64,000 bases of DNA, from positions 1 through 64,000 of the forward strand of contig NZ_QLSU01000002.1 in NCBI RefSeq assembly GCF_003268775.1. The letters run 5' to 3'. Positions 46,102-55,145 of the stretch are shown here, in pieces. A model generated the notes under the pieces. The model saw nothing but the letters and a program-made list of their open reading frames with translations, made no database searches and was not told the origin of the DNA. Source of the DNA: Paraburkholderia unamae. GTDB taxonomy: Bacteria; Pseudomonadota; Gammaproteobacteria; Burkholderiales; Burkholderiaceae. Each line of letters opens with the position of its first letter. The first letter of the stretch is position 1. The translations under genes were made by a program, and so were the position numbers.

Positions 46102-46857
46102 ATGACCACCATCGATCTGAACGCCGATCTCGGCGAAGGCTGCGGCTCCGACGAGGCGCTGCTCGACCTCGTGAGTTCGGCCAACATCGCGTGCGGCTGG
46201 CACGCGGGCGGCGCCAACGCCATGCGCGAATGCGTGCGCTGGGCCGTGGAAAAAGGCGTGTCGATCGGCGCGCATCCGAGCTTCAACGACCCCGAGAACT
46301 TCGGCCGCAAGGAGATGAACCTGCCGCCCGAGGAAATCTACGCGGGCGTGCTCTACCAGCTCGGCGCGCTCTCCGCGATCGCCCAGGCCGAAGGCGGGCG
46401 CATCGCCCACGTGAAGCCGCACGGCGCGCTCTATAACCAGGCCGCGCGCGACCCGCAGATCGCCGCGGCGATCGTCTCCGCCGTGCACGACTTCGATCCG
46501 TCCGTGACGGTGTTCGCGCTCGCGGGCAGCGGGCTCGTCACGGCGGCGCGCGAAGCGGGGCTCGTGGCCGTCGAGGAGGTGTTCGCCGACCGAGGCTATC
46601 GCGCGGACGGCTCGCTCGTGCCGCGCAGCGAGCCGGGCGCCCTGCTCGACGACGAAGACATCGTGCTCGCGCGCACGCTCGCGATGATCCGCGAGCAACG
46701 CGTGCAGGCCGTGAACGGCGCCTGGGTGCCGCTCAACGCGCAAACGATCTGCCTGCACGGCGACGGGCCGCATGCGCTCGCGTTCGCGCGGCGCATCCGC
46801 ACGGCGCTCAACGACGCGGGCATCGGCGTGCGCGCGGCGGGCGCGGTCGAAGGCTAA
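46102..46857 (+). CDS. pxpA: 5-oxoprolinase subunit PxpA
   Basis: 251 residues of the LamB/YcsF family. The N-terminus [20 protein letters not shown] and the block [20 protein letters not shown] are diagnostic. [12 protein letters not shown] and [17 protein letters not shown] follow. It is the lactam-binding hydrolytic subunit of 5-oxoprolinase. The start at 46102 follows AGAGGAATCC; upstream in-frame codons have no similarity. The order pxpB-pxpC-pxpA is followed by a membrane-protein pair. Confidence 0.95.
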   Translation: MTTIDLNADLGEGCGSDEALLDLVSSANIACGWHAGGANAMRECVRWAVEKGVSIGAHPSFNDPENFGRKEMNLPPEEIYAGVLYQLGALSAIAQAEGGRIAHVKPHGALYNQAARDPQIAAAIVSAVHDFDPSVTVFALAGSGLVTAAREAGLVAVEEVFADRGYRADGSLVPRSEPGALLDDEDIVLARTLAMIREQRVQAVNGAWVPLNAQTICLHGDGPHALAFARRIRTALNDAGIGVRAAGAVEG

Positions 46858-47141
46858 CGGTGCGCGGCACGCGCAGCCCAAACAGGACACGATGACGGGC
46901 GCACGCGCGACGTTTTCGCGCCGCGCGCCGCTCCCGGCGCATCGCCACCGGTTTCACAAGGCAATTCCCCACCAGCAAGTGCAGTTGTTGTTCGCATCAG
47001 GTTCGTAGTTGTACGAACGGCCGCCAGAGCCGGAAAGACAACGCGGCCGCGCGCCCCCTGCTCCATCCGCAGCCGGGCGGGCCGGACCGTTTCGCCGCTA
47101 TCCGCGGCAATCACGACAAGCCAATACGTTTGGAGATCCAC

Positions 47142-47882
47142 ATGCAGAGCACCATCAACTTATGGCCGCTGATAGGCGTGGCCGTCATCATCGCCGGCTT
47201 CCTGTTACGGTTTAATCCGATGCTGATCGTCGCCGCGGCGGCCGTCGTCACCGGCTTCGCCGGGGGCTTCGATACGACCAGGGTTCTCGCCGCCATCGGC
47301 ACCGGCTTCATCAAGACGCGCAACATCCCGCTCATCATCCTGCTGCCGCTCGCGGTAATCGGCTTGCTGGAGCGCCACGGCCTGCGCGAGCGCGCGCAGA
47401 TCTGGATCGGCAACATCAAGGCGGCCACCGCCGGGCGCCTCCTGATCGTCTATCTGCTCGTGCGCGAGTTGACCGCCGCGGTCGGCCTCACGGGCCTGGG
47501 CGGCCACCCGCAGATGGTGCGCCCGCTCATCGCGCCGATGGCCGAAGGCGCCACCGAGAACCGCTTCGGCAAGCTCTCCGACGCCGTGCGCTTCAAGCTG
47601 CGCGCGTACTCGGCCGCGACCGACAACGTGGGCCTTTTCTTCGGCGAGGACATTTTCGTGGCGTTCGGCGCGATCGTGCTGATGGTCACGCTGCTCAAGG
47701 AAGCGGGCGTGTCGGTCGAGCCGATTCACGTCGCGCTGTGGGGCATTCCCACGGCGATCTGCGCGTTCCTGATTCACGGCACGCGGCTCTGGCTGCTCGA
47801 TCGCAAGCTGGAGCGGGAACTGGGCGGCGCACAGGCTGCAAAAGCGGCGAACACGCCTCGCCAGCAGGGAGACGAAGCATGA
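47142..47882 (+). CDS. DUF969-family membrane protein
   Basis: 246 residues with about six hydrophobic helices, starting NLWPLIGVAVIIAGFLLRFNP. DUF969 motifs include TRNIPLIILLPLAVIGLLERHGL and RPLIAPMAEGATENRFG. It overlaps the DUF979 gene by 4 bases, and such pairs always occur together in my knowledge of them. The setting next to pxpBCA, and known pairing with pyroglutamyl-peptidase genes in Gram-positives, suggests a 5-oxoproline permease half. GGAG precedes the ATG. It starts 284 bases after pxpA, a gap in which I see no gene. Confidence 0.88.
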   Translation: MQSTINLWPLIGVAVIIAGFLLRFNPMLIVAAAAVVTGFAGGFDTTRVLAAIGTGFIKTRNIPLIILLPLAVIGLLERHGLRERAQIWIGNIKAATAGRLLIVYLLVRELTAAVGLTGLGGHPQMVRPLIAPMAEGATENRFGKLSDAVRFKLRAYSAATDNVGLFFGEDIFVAFGAIVLMVTLLKEAGVSVEPIHVALWGIPTAICAFLIHGTRLWLLDRKLERELGGAQAAKAANTPRQQGDEA

Positions 47883-48832
47883 CGCTCACGCTCAACTGGC
47901 TGTTCTGGCTGGTCGGCATCGTGCTGCTCGTCGTCGGCGGCATGATCGTCGTGGATCGCGAGCATCCGCGCCGCTTCACGGCGGGCGGCTTCTGGCTGCT
48001 CTACGCACTGATCTTTCTGGTGGGCGGCCGCCTGCCCGCCGAAGTCGTGGGCGTGCTCGTGCTCGCCATGGCGCTCATCGCGGGCTTCGGCGGCGTGACG
48101 GCGGGCAAGCCCAAGGTGCTCGCGCTCGAAACCCGCATCGCCAGCGCGAAACGTCTTGGCAACAAGCTGTTTGTGCCCGCGCTCACCATTCCCGCCGTCA
48201 CCGTCATCCTCACGCTCGCGGCGAGCCATCTCGTGATCGGCGGCACGCCGCTCGTCGACCCGAAGAACGTCACGCTGATCGGCTTCGGCATGGGCTGCGT
48301 GATCGCGCTCGCCATTGCGTGCCTCATCACGCGCGACAGCGTCGGCCAGTCGATGAAGGAAACGCGCCGCCTCGTCGACGCGCTCTCGTGGGCCGCCGTG
48401 CTGCCGCAGATGCTCGGCATGCTCGGCCTCGTGTTCTCGGACGCGGGCGTGGGCAAGGCCGTGGCGCACGTCACGACGTCCTACATCAACATGGACATAC
48501 GCTTCGTGGCCGTGGTCGTGTACTGCGTGGGCATGGCGCTCTTCACGATCATCATGGGCAACGGCTTCGCGGCGTTTCCGGTGATGGCGGGCGGCGTGGG
48601 CGTGCCGGTGCTGGTAGGCGTGTTCCATGTGAACCCGGCGATGATGGCCGCCATCGGCATGTTCTCGGGCTACTGCGGCACGCTCATGACGCCGATGGCC
48701 GCGAACTTCAACATCGTTCCCGCCGCGCTGCTGGAACTGCCCGACAAGAACGCGGTGATCCGCGTGCAGGTGCCCACGGCGCTGGGCATTCTCGTGGCCA
48801 ATATCGTGCTGCTGAACGTGCTCGGGTTTTGA
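47879..48832 (+). CDS. DUF979-family membrane protein
   Basis: 317 residues with about nine predicted helices. Recognised parts are GGFWLLYALIFLVGGRLP, FVPALTIPAVTVILTLAA and GNGFAAFPVMAGGVGVPVLVG, followed by MFSGYCGTLMTPMAANFNIVPAALLEL. The last resembles permeases of organic acids. It is translationally coupled to the DUF969 gene (ATGA). Together they probably form one transporter serving the pxp enzymes; this is inference. It is followed by a terminator at 48857..48880. Confidence 0.88.
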   Translation: MTLTLNWLFWLVGIVLLVVGGMIVVDREHPRRFTAGGFWLLYALIFLVGGRLPAEVVGVLVLAMALIAGFGGVTAGKPKVLALETRIASAKRLGNKLFVPALTIPAVTVILTLAASHLVIGGTPLVDPKNVTLIGFGMGCVIALAIACLITRDSVGQSMKETRRLVDALSWAAVLPQMLGMLGLVFSDAGVGKAVAHVTTSYINMDIRFVAVVVYCVGMALFTIIMGNGFAAFPVMAGGVGVPVLVGVFHVNPAMMAAIGMFSGYCGTLMTPMAANFNIVPAALLELPDKNAVIRVQVPTALGILVANIVLLNVLGF

Positions 48833-48856
48833 GCGCGGCCGCAGTCCGATGAAGCA

Positions 48857-48880
48857 AGCCGGCCTCGCGCCGGCTTTTTT
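48857..48880 (+). terminator. Rho-independent terminator after DUF969/DUF979 genes
   Basis: Stem AGCCGGC/GCCGGCT with a five-base loop and six T, 25 bases after the DUF979 stop. It closes the pxp cluster. Confidence 0.88.
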
Positions 48881-48887
48881 CATGGCC

Positions 48888-49685
48888 TCAGTTGCCGCGT
48901 AGCGAGGCCGCGTCGAGCGCCTCGCAAAAGTGCGGATATTGCCGCGCGACGAGCACGTCGGGCAGCAGATACTGCGGAAAGCACTTCGACGTGTTGTGAG
49001 CATGCAGCACGTGCAGGCACAAGCCCACGTCGTCGGTGGGCAGCGCGATGCGCGCGCCGCGCGCGCGAGCGGCCGTCGCGAACATGCCGTCTTCGTTGAA
49101 TGAGCGATGCTCGAAGGGCTGCGACGCACACAAGCGTTTCGTGTACAGGTAGCTGAAGCCGTAGCCCAGATGGTTGTCCGCGAAAGCGGCGTTCTCGTGC
49201 GGGAAGTTGAGCGCCGTCATGGGCCGGTCGCTCCAGCAGAAGTGCAACCCGCTCTTGCGCATCAGGTCCCAGTACGCGAACTGGCCATACACGCGGCTAT
49301 AGAGGAAAAACGCGCCGAGCTTGACGAGTTGCGCCTCGTGCCGCCGCATCTGGCCGAGCATCGCGCCGAGGTAATCGGGCGCATAGATCTCGTCGTCGTC
49401 GAAGTGCGCGATGATCTCGCCGCGCGCGAGTTCGGCCGCGAGATTGCGCTTTTCGCCGATCGACAGGCGCGTGGGCAAATGCCGGTACACCACGCGCTCG
49501 TCGCGCAGGCTCGCCATGTAGGCGCTGGGCGCTTCGCTGTCGTCGATCACGATCCACTCCAGCGCGAGCGCGCGCTGCGACGCGAACGACCGGTACGCGA
49601 GCGGCAGGAACGCTTCGCGGTTCCAGGTGGGCGTGACGACACTCACACAGGGTGCGCTCGCCCCGGCGGCGGAAGTAGGAGACAT
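48888..49685 (-). CDS. Family 2 glycosyltransferase
   Basis: 265 residues of GT-A fold: VSVVTPTWNREAFLPLAYRS at the N-terminus, VIDDSEAPS, and the metal-binding acidic run AHFDDDEIYAPDYL. The C-terminal part has FNEDGMFATAARARGARIALP, with a likely catalytic Asp. Acceptor and sugar are unknown; no polysaccharide cluster is adjacent. It is on the minus strand downstream of the TraB/GumN gene, 142 bases apart. Confidence 0.87.
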   Translation of the reverse strand: MSPTSAAGASAPCVSVVTPTWNREAFLPLAYRSFASQRALALEWIVIDDSEAPSAYMASLRDERVVYRHLPTRLSIGEKRNLAAELARGEIIAHFDDDEIYAPDYLGAMLGQMRRHEAQLVKLGAFFLYSRVYGQFAYWDLMRKSGLHFCWSDRPMTALNFPHENAAFADNHLGYGFSYLYTKRLCASQPFEHRSFNEDGMFATAARARGARIALPTDDVGLCLHVLHAHNTSKCFPQYLLPDVLVARQYPHFCEALDAASLRGN

Positions 49686-49827
49686 GGCGAGAACCTCGGC
49701 AGCGGAAAAATCCGCATGTTAGGTGCGCGTCCTATGTCTCGATATCGAATACCGACTAAACGCGTGCGCGCTTGAGCAAGCGCAAGGTGGCGCACGGCGC
49801 TGACAGCGCGGGCAAGGCGAGTCGCGC

Positions 49828-51024
49828 TCAGCCCGGCTCCACCGTGAAGCCGCGTTGGCGCAGCAACTGGAGCACACCCCGGCGCCCGCCCAGGTGCAGC
49901 GCGCCAATCGCGACGAACAGCGGCTTGTTGGGCGCGACGTACTGTTGCATGCGCGAAACGAAGCGCCGGTTGCGCTCGTAGACGATGCGGTTGTCGACCG
50001 AAGCCGCCACGCGCGCGTCGTGCGAGAGCTTCTCGGTGCGCGCCGCCTCCCATGCGGCGATGGCGTCGGCGTCGCCCACGCGCCACAGGCGCAGCAGCGT
50101 CTGCACGTCGGCCACGTTCTGGGCCGGCGTTTGCGCAAGGTCCTGAGCGAGCATCTCGCGCTGCTGCGCGAGGTTCAGGTTCGTGAAGGCGCGCATCTGC
50201 TCGGCGAGCGTCTCCAGCCCGACGATGCGGCGCCCCTTCCAGCGCAGGAACACGTTCTGCAATTGCGCCTCGGTGCCGTACTCGGTTTGCAGGCCCGCGC
50301 TCAGCGAGTCGTACGTTTCGACGAGCAGCGAGGCGAGCCACGGCCGCATCTTGCGGATCTCGGCCAGCGCCTCCGGATTGCCGCGCATGCGCGCCTCCAG
50401 CTTCTGCCAGAGCGGCTCGGGCAAGAGGCCCGGCAGGCAGGGATTCCTGCACACGCCGTATTTCGAGACGTCGTCCTGGGAAACGAGCAGGTCGTCGGGC
50501 GACAGCTCGAGCGCGAGGATCGGCGAGGCGGCGAGCGCCGCGAGAATGGGCGGGCGAAACGGCTGCCCCGCCGGATAGTCGGCCGGGTCGCCCACGTGCA
50601 GCGTACCCAGCAGATAAATGGTGAGATTGCCGCGCGTGGCGACGTAGAACGGCATGCGCGCGGGTTGCGTGCGCACGGGACCGCCAGCCGTGGTGCCCGA
50701 GGCATAGCTCGGCACGGCGGGCGCGGCGTGGAAGCCCGGAATGCCGCCACCCGCGGGCATCGGCACGCTCGGGCGGGCGCCGGGCGTGTTGGCGGCCGCG
50801 CCCGCCGCGAACGCGGCGGGCAGCGAACCGGGCCACGCGCCGGCCAGAAGCGCGAGCACGAGCGCGCGCAACAGCGCGGCCACGACCGCCACGGCAGGTG
50901 AAACGGTGGACAAAGCAGTACGAAAAACGGCGAAAAACACGGCGCGACGGCCGCCTCTTCGCTGGCAGCGCGCAACAATAAAACGACGCGCCGTCGTCGC
51001 TTCAGGCCGGCATGGGCCGCCCAT
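49828..51024 (-). CDS. TraB/GumN family protein
   Basis: About 398 residues. An N-terminal hydrophobic stretch (AVVAALLRALVLALLAGAWPG) is a signal or anchor, followed by a Pro/Gly/Ala-rich linker. The TraB/GumN domain shows IYLLGTLHVGDPADYP, LALELSPDD and the C-terminal FVAIGALHLGGRRGVL; this fold is related to proposed metalloproteases. Bacterial function is unknown. The start is uncertain: ATG at 51024 overlaps the end of dppF by 23 bases, while GTG at 50940 would begin just before the hydrophobic segment. Confidence 0.8.
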   Translation of the reverse strand: MGGPCRPEATTARRFIVARCQRRGGRRAVFFAVFRTALSTVSPAVAVVAALLRALVLALLAGAWPGSLPAAFAAGAAANTPGARPSVPMPAGGGIPGFHAAPAVPSYASGTTAGGPVRTQPARMPFYVATRGNLTIYLLGTLHVGDPADYPAGQPFRPPILAALAASPILALELSPDDLLVSQDDVSKYGVCRNPCLPGLLPEPLWQKLEARMRGNPEALAEIRKMRPWLASLLVETYDSLSAGLQTEYGTEAQLQNVFLRWKGRRIVGLETLAEQMRAFTNLNLAQQREMLAQDLAQTPAQNVADVQTLLRLWRVGDADAIAAWEAARTEKLSHDARVAASVDNRIVYERNRRFVSRMQQYVAPNKPLFVAIGALHLGGRRGVLQLLRQRGFTVEPG

Positions 51025-52036
51025 CCTCTTCCCCCACCTCCTCTGCACGATGGCAGGATACCTGACGTCCATCCACTTCGCGTAGTGCCGGAACTTCCTT
51101 ACGACACCGGTCGATCGCATATGGACAACGTTGGTGGAACGTGCAACCGGACGGCGGATTGAGCGGCGAAGGCAATTCGCCCTCCAGCTTGATCTTCACG
51201 TGCCGGTCCGCCTCGAAGATCGCGGGCGTGGCCGAGAGCAGCGAGCGCGTGTACGGATGGCGCGGCCGCGTGATCACCGTGTGCTTGTCGCCCAGTTCCG
51301 CCACGCCGCCCAGGTACATCACCATCACGTCGTCGGCGATGTGCTCGACCACGGCCAGGTTGTGCGAGATGAACACGTAGCTCGTGCGGAACTGCTCCTG
51401 CAAGTCCATAAACAGATTGAGAATCTGCGCCTGGATCGAGACGTCGAGCGCGGACACCGGCTCGTCGGCCACGACGATCTGCGGGTCGAGAATCATCGCG
51501 CGCGCAATCGCCACGCGCTGGCGCTGGCCGCCTGAGAACATGTGCGGATAGCGCTTGGCGTGCTCGGGCCGCAGGCCCACGATGCGCATCATGTGCGCGA
51601 TACGGTCCGCACGCTCGCTGGCCGTGAGCCGCGTGTTGATGGCGAGCGGCTCGCCGAGCGTCTGCTCCACGGTCTTGCGCGGGTTGAGCGAGGCGAACGG
51701 GTTCTGGAACACCATCTGCACGCGGCGGCGCAGCGCGGCGATCTTCGCCGTGTTGGCGTGCGCAACGTCTTCGCCGTCGATGGTGAGCTTGCCCGCCGTG
51801 GGCGGCTCAATCATCGTGAGCTGGCGAGCCAGCGTCGATTTGCCGCAGCCCGACTCGCCCACCACGGCGAGCGTGCGCCCACGCGTGAGCGAGAACGACA
51901 CGCCGTTGAGCGCCTTCACGGTACCCGTGCCGAACATGCCGCGCTTGACGGTGTAGTGCTTCTTGAGATCTTCCGCGACCAGAACCTTGTCGTCTTTGTG
52001 GTCCTCACGAGCCGCGTGTTGCTGGACTGCGTTCAT
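51002..52036 (-). CDS. dppF: Dipeptide/oligopeptide ABC transporter ATPase DppF
   Basis: 344 residues. Walker A is [14 protein letters not shown], the signature is [14 protein letters not shown], and Walker B is [12 protein letters not shown]. The C-terminal oligopeptide-type extension carries the [19 protein letters not shown] cysteine cluster. It powers peptide uptake with DppD. Its start overlaps the dppD stop by 4 bases. It is the last gene of the dppABCDF unit, reading leftwards. Confidence 0.93.
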   Translation of the reverse strand: MNAVQQHAAREDHKDDKVLVAEDLKKHYTVKRGMFGTGTVKALNGVSFSLTRGRTLAVVGESGCGKSTLARQLTMIEPPTAGKLTIDGEDVAHANTAKIAALRRRVQMVFQNPFASLNPRKTVEQTLGEPLAINTRLTASERADRIAHMMRIVGLRPEHAKRYPHMFSGGQRQRVAIARAMILDPQIVVADEPVSALDVSIQAQILNLFMDLQEQFRTSYVFISHNLAVVEHIADDVMVMYLGGVAELGDKHTVITRPRHPYTRSLLSATPAIFEADRHVKIKLEGELPSPLNPPSGCTFHQRCPYAIDRCRKEVPALREVDGRQVSCHRAEEVGEEDGRPMPA

Positions 52037-53031
52037 CGCGCGCCTCCGTTGGAAAGATTCACCGCCGCGTTCAGCGGCTTGATGCAGCGCACTTGCGCAT
52101 AGCCGCTTTCATCGGCAACCGCGTCGAGCGCGGGCCGCGCCTTCATGCAGTCGTCCACCACGTACTTGCAGCGCGGCGCGAACAAGCAGCCGCTCGGCCG
52201 GTCGTCGCGGCCGGGCACCATGCCGGGCAGCGCGGCAAGACGCATCGCCCCCTTGTTGTGCTCGGGAATCGCCGCGAGCAGCGCTTCCGTGTACGGGTGA
52301 TGCGGGCGCGAGAAGATGTCCGGCACGCGGTTCGTCTCGATGATCTCGCCCGCGTACATCACGGCCACGCGCTGCGCGACTTCCGAAACAACGGCCAGAT
52401 CGTGCGAAATCAGCACGAGCGCCATGCCGCGCTCTTTCTGCAAGCGCACGAGCAGTTCCATGATCTGCGCCTGGATCGTCACGTCGAGCGCCGTGGTGGG
52501 CTCGTCGGCAATCAGAAGCTTCGGGTTGCAGGCCACGGCCATCGCGATCATCACGCGCTGGTTCATGCCGCCCGACATCTGGTGCGGGAAGTTGTCGATG
52601 CGGTTCTTCGCATCGGGAATGCCCACCTGGTCGAGCAGCTCCAGCGCGCGCGCATGCAGCGCGGAACCGCGCAAGCCTTCGTGCAGCTTGAGCACTTCCT
52701 TGATCTGATAGCCGACGGTATAGCTCGGATTCAGGCTCGTGAGCGCGTCCTGGAACACCATGGCGATGTCCTTGCCGACGATGCGGCGACGGTCCTTGCC
52801 GGTGGCGTTGAGAAGATCGCGTCCGTCGAACGTGATCGAATCCGCCGTCACCTTGCCGGGCGCGTCGATCAAGCCCATGAGCGCCATCATCGTCACGCTC
52901 TTGCCCGAGCCCGATTCGCCGACGATGCCGAGCACTTCGCCCGGCGCCACGGAAAGATTCACGCGGTCGACGGCTGGCAGGCCGTTGAAGTTCACCGCCA
53001 GATTACGGATGGTCAAAAGGTCTTGAGTCAT
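52033..53031 (-). CDS. dppD: Dipeptide/oligopeptide ABC transporter ATPase DppD
   Basis: 332 residues. Walker A is [16 protein letters not shown], the signature is [14 protein letters not shown], and Walker B is [12 protein letters not shown]. The C-terminal cysteine motif [14 protein letters not shown] is the oligopeptide-family extension. It lies 2 bases after dppC and overlaps dppF by 4 bases. The start at 53031 ([11 protein letters not shown]) matches the family; the open frame upstream is a dppC shadow. Confidence 0.93.
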   Translation of the reverse strand: MTQDLLTIRNLAVNFNGLPAVDRVNLSVAPGEVLGIVGESGSGKSVTMMALMGLIDAPGKVTADSITFDGRDLLNATGKDRRRIVGKDIAMVFQDALTSLNPSYTVGYQIKEVLKLHEGLRGSALHARALELLDQVGIPDAKNRIDNFPHQMSGGMNQRVMIAMAVACNPKLLIADEPTTALDVTIQAQIMELLVRLQKERGMALVLISHDLAVVSEVAQRVAVMYAGEIIETNRVPDIFSRPHHPYTEALLAAIPEHNKGAMRLAALPGMVPGRDDRPSGCLFAPRCKYVVDDCMKARPALDAVADESGYAQVRCIKPLNAAVNLSNGGAR

Positions 53032-53033
53032 GA

Positions 53034-53954
53034 TCAGGCCATCCGCTTGAGCTTGGGATCGAGTGCGTCGCGCAGCCCGTCGCCGAGCAGATTGATTGCG
53101 AGCACCGAAACGAGGATGGACAGACCGGGCATCGTGACGATCCACCATGCGCTGTCGATGTAGTCGCGCGCGGAGGCGAGCATCGCGCCCCACTCCGCCC
53201 GCGGCGGCTGCACACCGAGGCCGAGGAAGCCGAGCGCGGCGGCGTCGAGAATCGCCGAGCTAAAGCCGAGCGTGGCCTGCACGATGAGCGGCGCGGTGCA
53301 GTTGGGCAGCACCTGCGAGAACATCAGCCGCATCGTGCCGGCGCCGGCCACGCGCGAAGCGGTCACGTACTCCTTGTGCAGTTCGCCCAAAGCCGAGCCG
53401 CGCGTGAGACGCACGTAACCGGGCAACGCCACGATCGCGATGGCGAGCATGGTGTTGGTGAGACCCGGACCGATGATCGCGACCACGGCCACGGCGAGGA
53501 GCAACGAAGGCAGCGCGAGCAGCACGTCCATGAGACGCATGATCGGCGTGTCGGCCCACTTCTCGAAGAACGCGGCCACGAGCCCGAGCACGATGCCCGG
53601 AATCAGCGCGAGCACGACCGACACGCAGCCGATCCACAGCGACAGACGCGCGCCGTACATGAGACGCGAGAGGATGTCGCGGCCCGCTTCGTCGGTGCCG
53701 AGAATGAACTTCCAGTTGCCGCCGTCGAGCCAGGCGGGCGGAATCTTCACGTTGTCGCGGTACTGCTCGATAGGGCTGTGCGGCGCGATCAGCGGCGCGA
53801 AGATCGCGATGAAGATCAACGCGAGCACGATGATCCCGGCGCCCACGGCGCCTTTGTTGCGCGAGAAGTTCGCCCAGAATTCGCGCAGCACGAGCGCGCG
53901 GCCCGAAGGCGGCGTGACGGCGCGAGGCACGGTGTTCTGAATGTCAGCCATCAT
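53034..53954 (-). CDS. dppC: Dipeptide ABC transporter permease DppC
   Basis: 306 residues with six helices. An N-terminal OppC-type domain ([23 protein letters not shown]) is present, then [24 protein letters not shown]. The permease EAA loop is near [22 protein letters not shown]. It forms the inner-membrane channel with DppB. It ends 2 bases before dppD and starts 51 bases after dppB. Confidence 0.93.
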   Translation of the reverse strand: MMADIQNTVPRAVTPPSGRALVLREFWANFSRNKGAVGAGIIVLALIFIAIFAPLIAPHSPIEQYRDNVKIPPAWLDGGNWKFILGTDEAGRDILSRLMYGARLSLWIGCVSVVLALIPGIVLGLVAAFFEKWADTPIMRLMDVLLALPSLLLAVAVVAIIGPGLTNTMLAIAIVALPGYVRLTRGSALGELHKEYVTASRVAGAGTMRLMFSQVLPNCTAPLIVQATLGFSSAILDAAALGFLGLGVQPPRAEWGAMLASARDYIDSAWWIVTMPGLSILVSVLAINLLGDGLRDALDPKLKRMA

Positions 53955-54005
53955 GCCTCCTGCGTTTGATTGTGATGTTGTGGGGTGTGCATTGTCATGG
54001 CTCGC

Positions 54006-55019
54006 TTACCTCGTATGTCGAATGCGCGGGTTGAGCACGCCGTACAGCAGATCGACGAACAGGTTCACGAGGATCACGAGCGTCGCGATCATGAGAATGC
54101 CGCCCTGCACCACCGGATAGTCGCGCCGGCTGATCGCGTCGATCAGCCATTTGCCGATGCCGGGCCAGGAGAACAACGTTTCGGTGAGCACGGCCCCCGC
54201 AAGCAGCGTGCCGACCTGAAGGCCGATCACCGTCACCACGGGAATGAGCGCGTTGCGCAGCGCATGCACGACGATCACGCGCAAGGGCGACAGGCCCTTG
54301 GCGCGCGCGGTGCGAATGTAGTCCTCGCGCAGCACTTCGAGCATGGAAGAGCGCGTCATGCGCGCGATCACGGCGAGCGGGATCGTGCCGAGCACGATGG
54401 CGGGCAGGATCAGGTGGCTCAAGGCGGAGCGGAACGAGCCTTCGTCGGTGCCGGGCAGGAGCGAGTCGATCAGCATGAAGCCCGTGACGTGCGGAATGTC
54501 GAATTCCACGGCGATGCGGCCCGACACGGGCGTCCAGCCGAGCTTCGACGAGAACACCATGATGAGGATGAGCCCCCACCAGAAGATCGGCATGGAATAG
54601 CCGGTGAGCGCGGTGCCCATCACGCCGTGGTCGACGGCGGTGCCGCGCCTCAGCGCCGCGAACACGCCGGCCGGCAAGCCGATCACCAGCGCGAAGAGGA
54701 GCGCACAAATGGAGAGTTCGACGGTGGCGGGAAAGCGCGCGAGAAATTCGCCCATCACGCTCGTATTGGTGATGATCGAAGTGCCGAGATTGCCGTGAAC
54801 AGCGTGCCACACGTAGTGGAGATACTGCATCGGCAGAGGCTCGTCGAGCCCCAGGCGGTGCATCGCCTCGGCGTGCATTTGCGGATCGACGCCGCGCTCG
54901 CCCATCATCACTTCGATGGGGTCGCCCGGAATCAGGTGGATGAGTGCGAACGCGAGGATCGTGATACCGATGAACGTGGGTATCACCATGCCGATGCGGC
55001 GCAATACGAAGCGGAACAT
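54006..55019 (-). CDS. dppB: Dipeptide ABC transporter permease DppB
   Basis: 337 residues. The N-terminal helix RFVLRRIGMVIPTFIGITILAF is typical, followed by IPGDPIEVMMG. The EAA loop lies in YIRTARAKGLSPLRVIVVHALRN, and the family C-terminal block is VNLFVDLLYGVLNPRIRH. It is the channel partner of DppC. It lies 126 bases downstream of dppA; the gap contains a strong hairpin. Confidence 0.93.
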   Translation of the reverse strand: MFRFVLRRIGMVIPTFIGITILAFALIHLIPGDPIEVMMGERGVDPQMHAEAMHRLGLDEPLPMQYLHYVWHAVHGNLGTSIITNTSVMGEFLARFPATVELSICALLFALVIGLPAGVFAALRRGTAVDHGVMGTALTGYSMPIFWWGLILIMVFSSKLGWTPVSGRIAVEFDIPHVTGFMLIDSLLPGTDEGSFRSALSHLILPAIVLGTIPLAVIARMTRSSMLEVLREDYIRTARAKGLSPLRVIVVHALRNALIPVVTVIGLQVGTLLAGAVLTETLFSWPGIGKWLIDAISRRDYPVVQGGILMIATLVILVNLFVDLLYGVLNPRIRHTR

Positions 55020-55054
55020 GTGGTGTTCCCCCGAAAGCTTGAAATGAAACGCAA

Positions 55055-55087
55055 CCGGCGACGGGGGCTCGTGACCCCGGTCGCCGG
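55055..55087 (-). promoter_or_regulatory. Stable intercistronic hairpin between dppA and dppB
   Basis: A long GC-rich inverted repeat, arms CCGGCGACGGGG (55055..55066) and CCCCGGTCGCCGG (55075..55087, one bulged G), lies in the dppA-dppB gap with no T tract. Such hairpins after binding-protein genes often protect the upstream mRNA and give excess binding protein over permease. The role is inferred. Confidence 0.5.
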
Positions 55088-55145
55088 ACCATATTCCGCC
55101 CGCTTTCCGATCAGGTGAAAGCCGGGCGAAAGCTACCGATCAACG

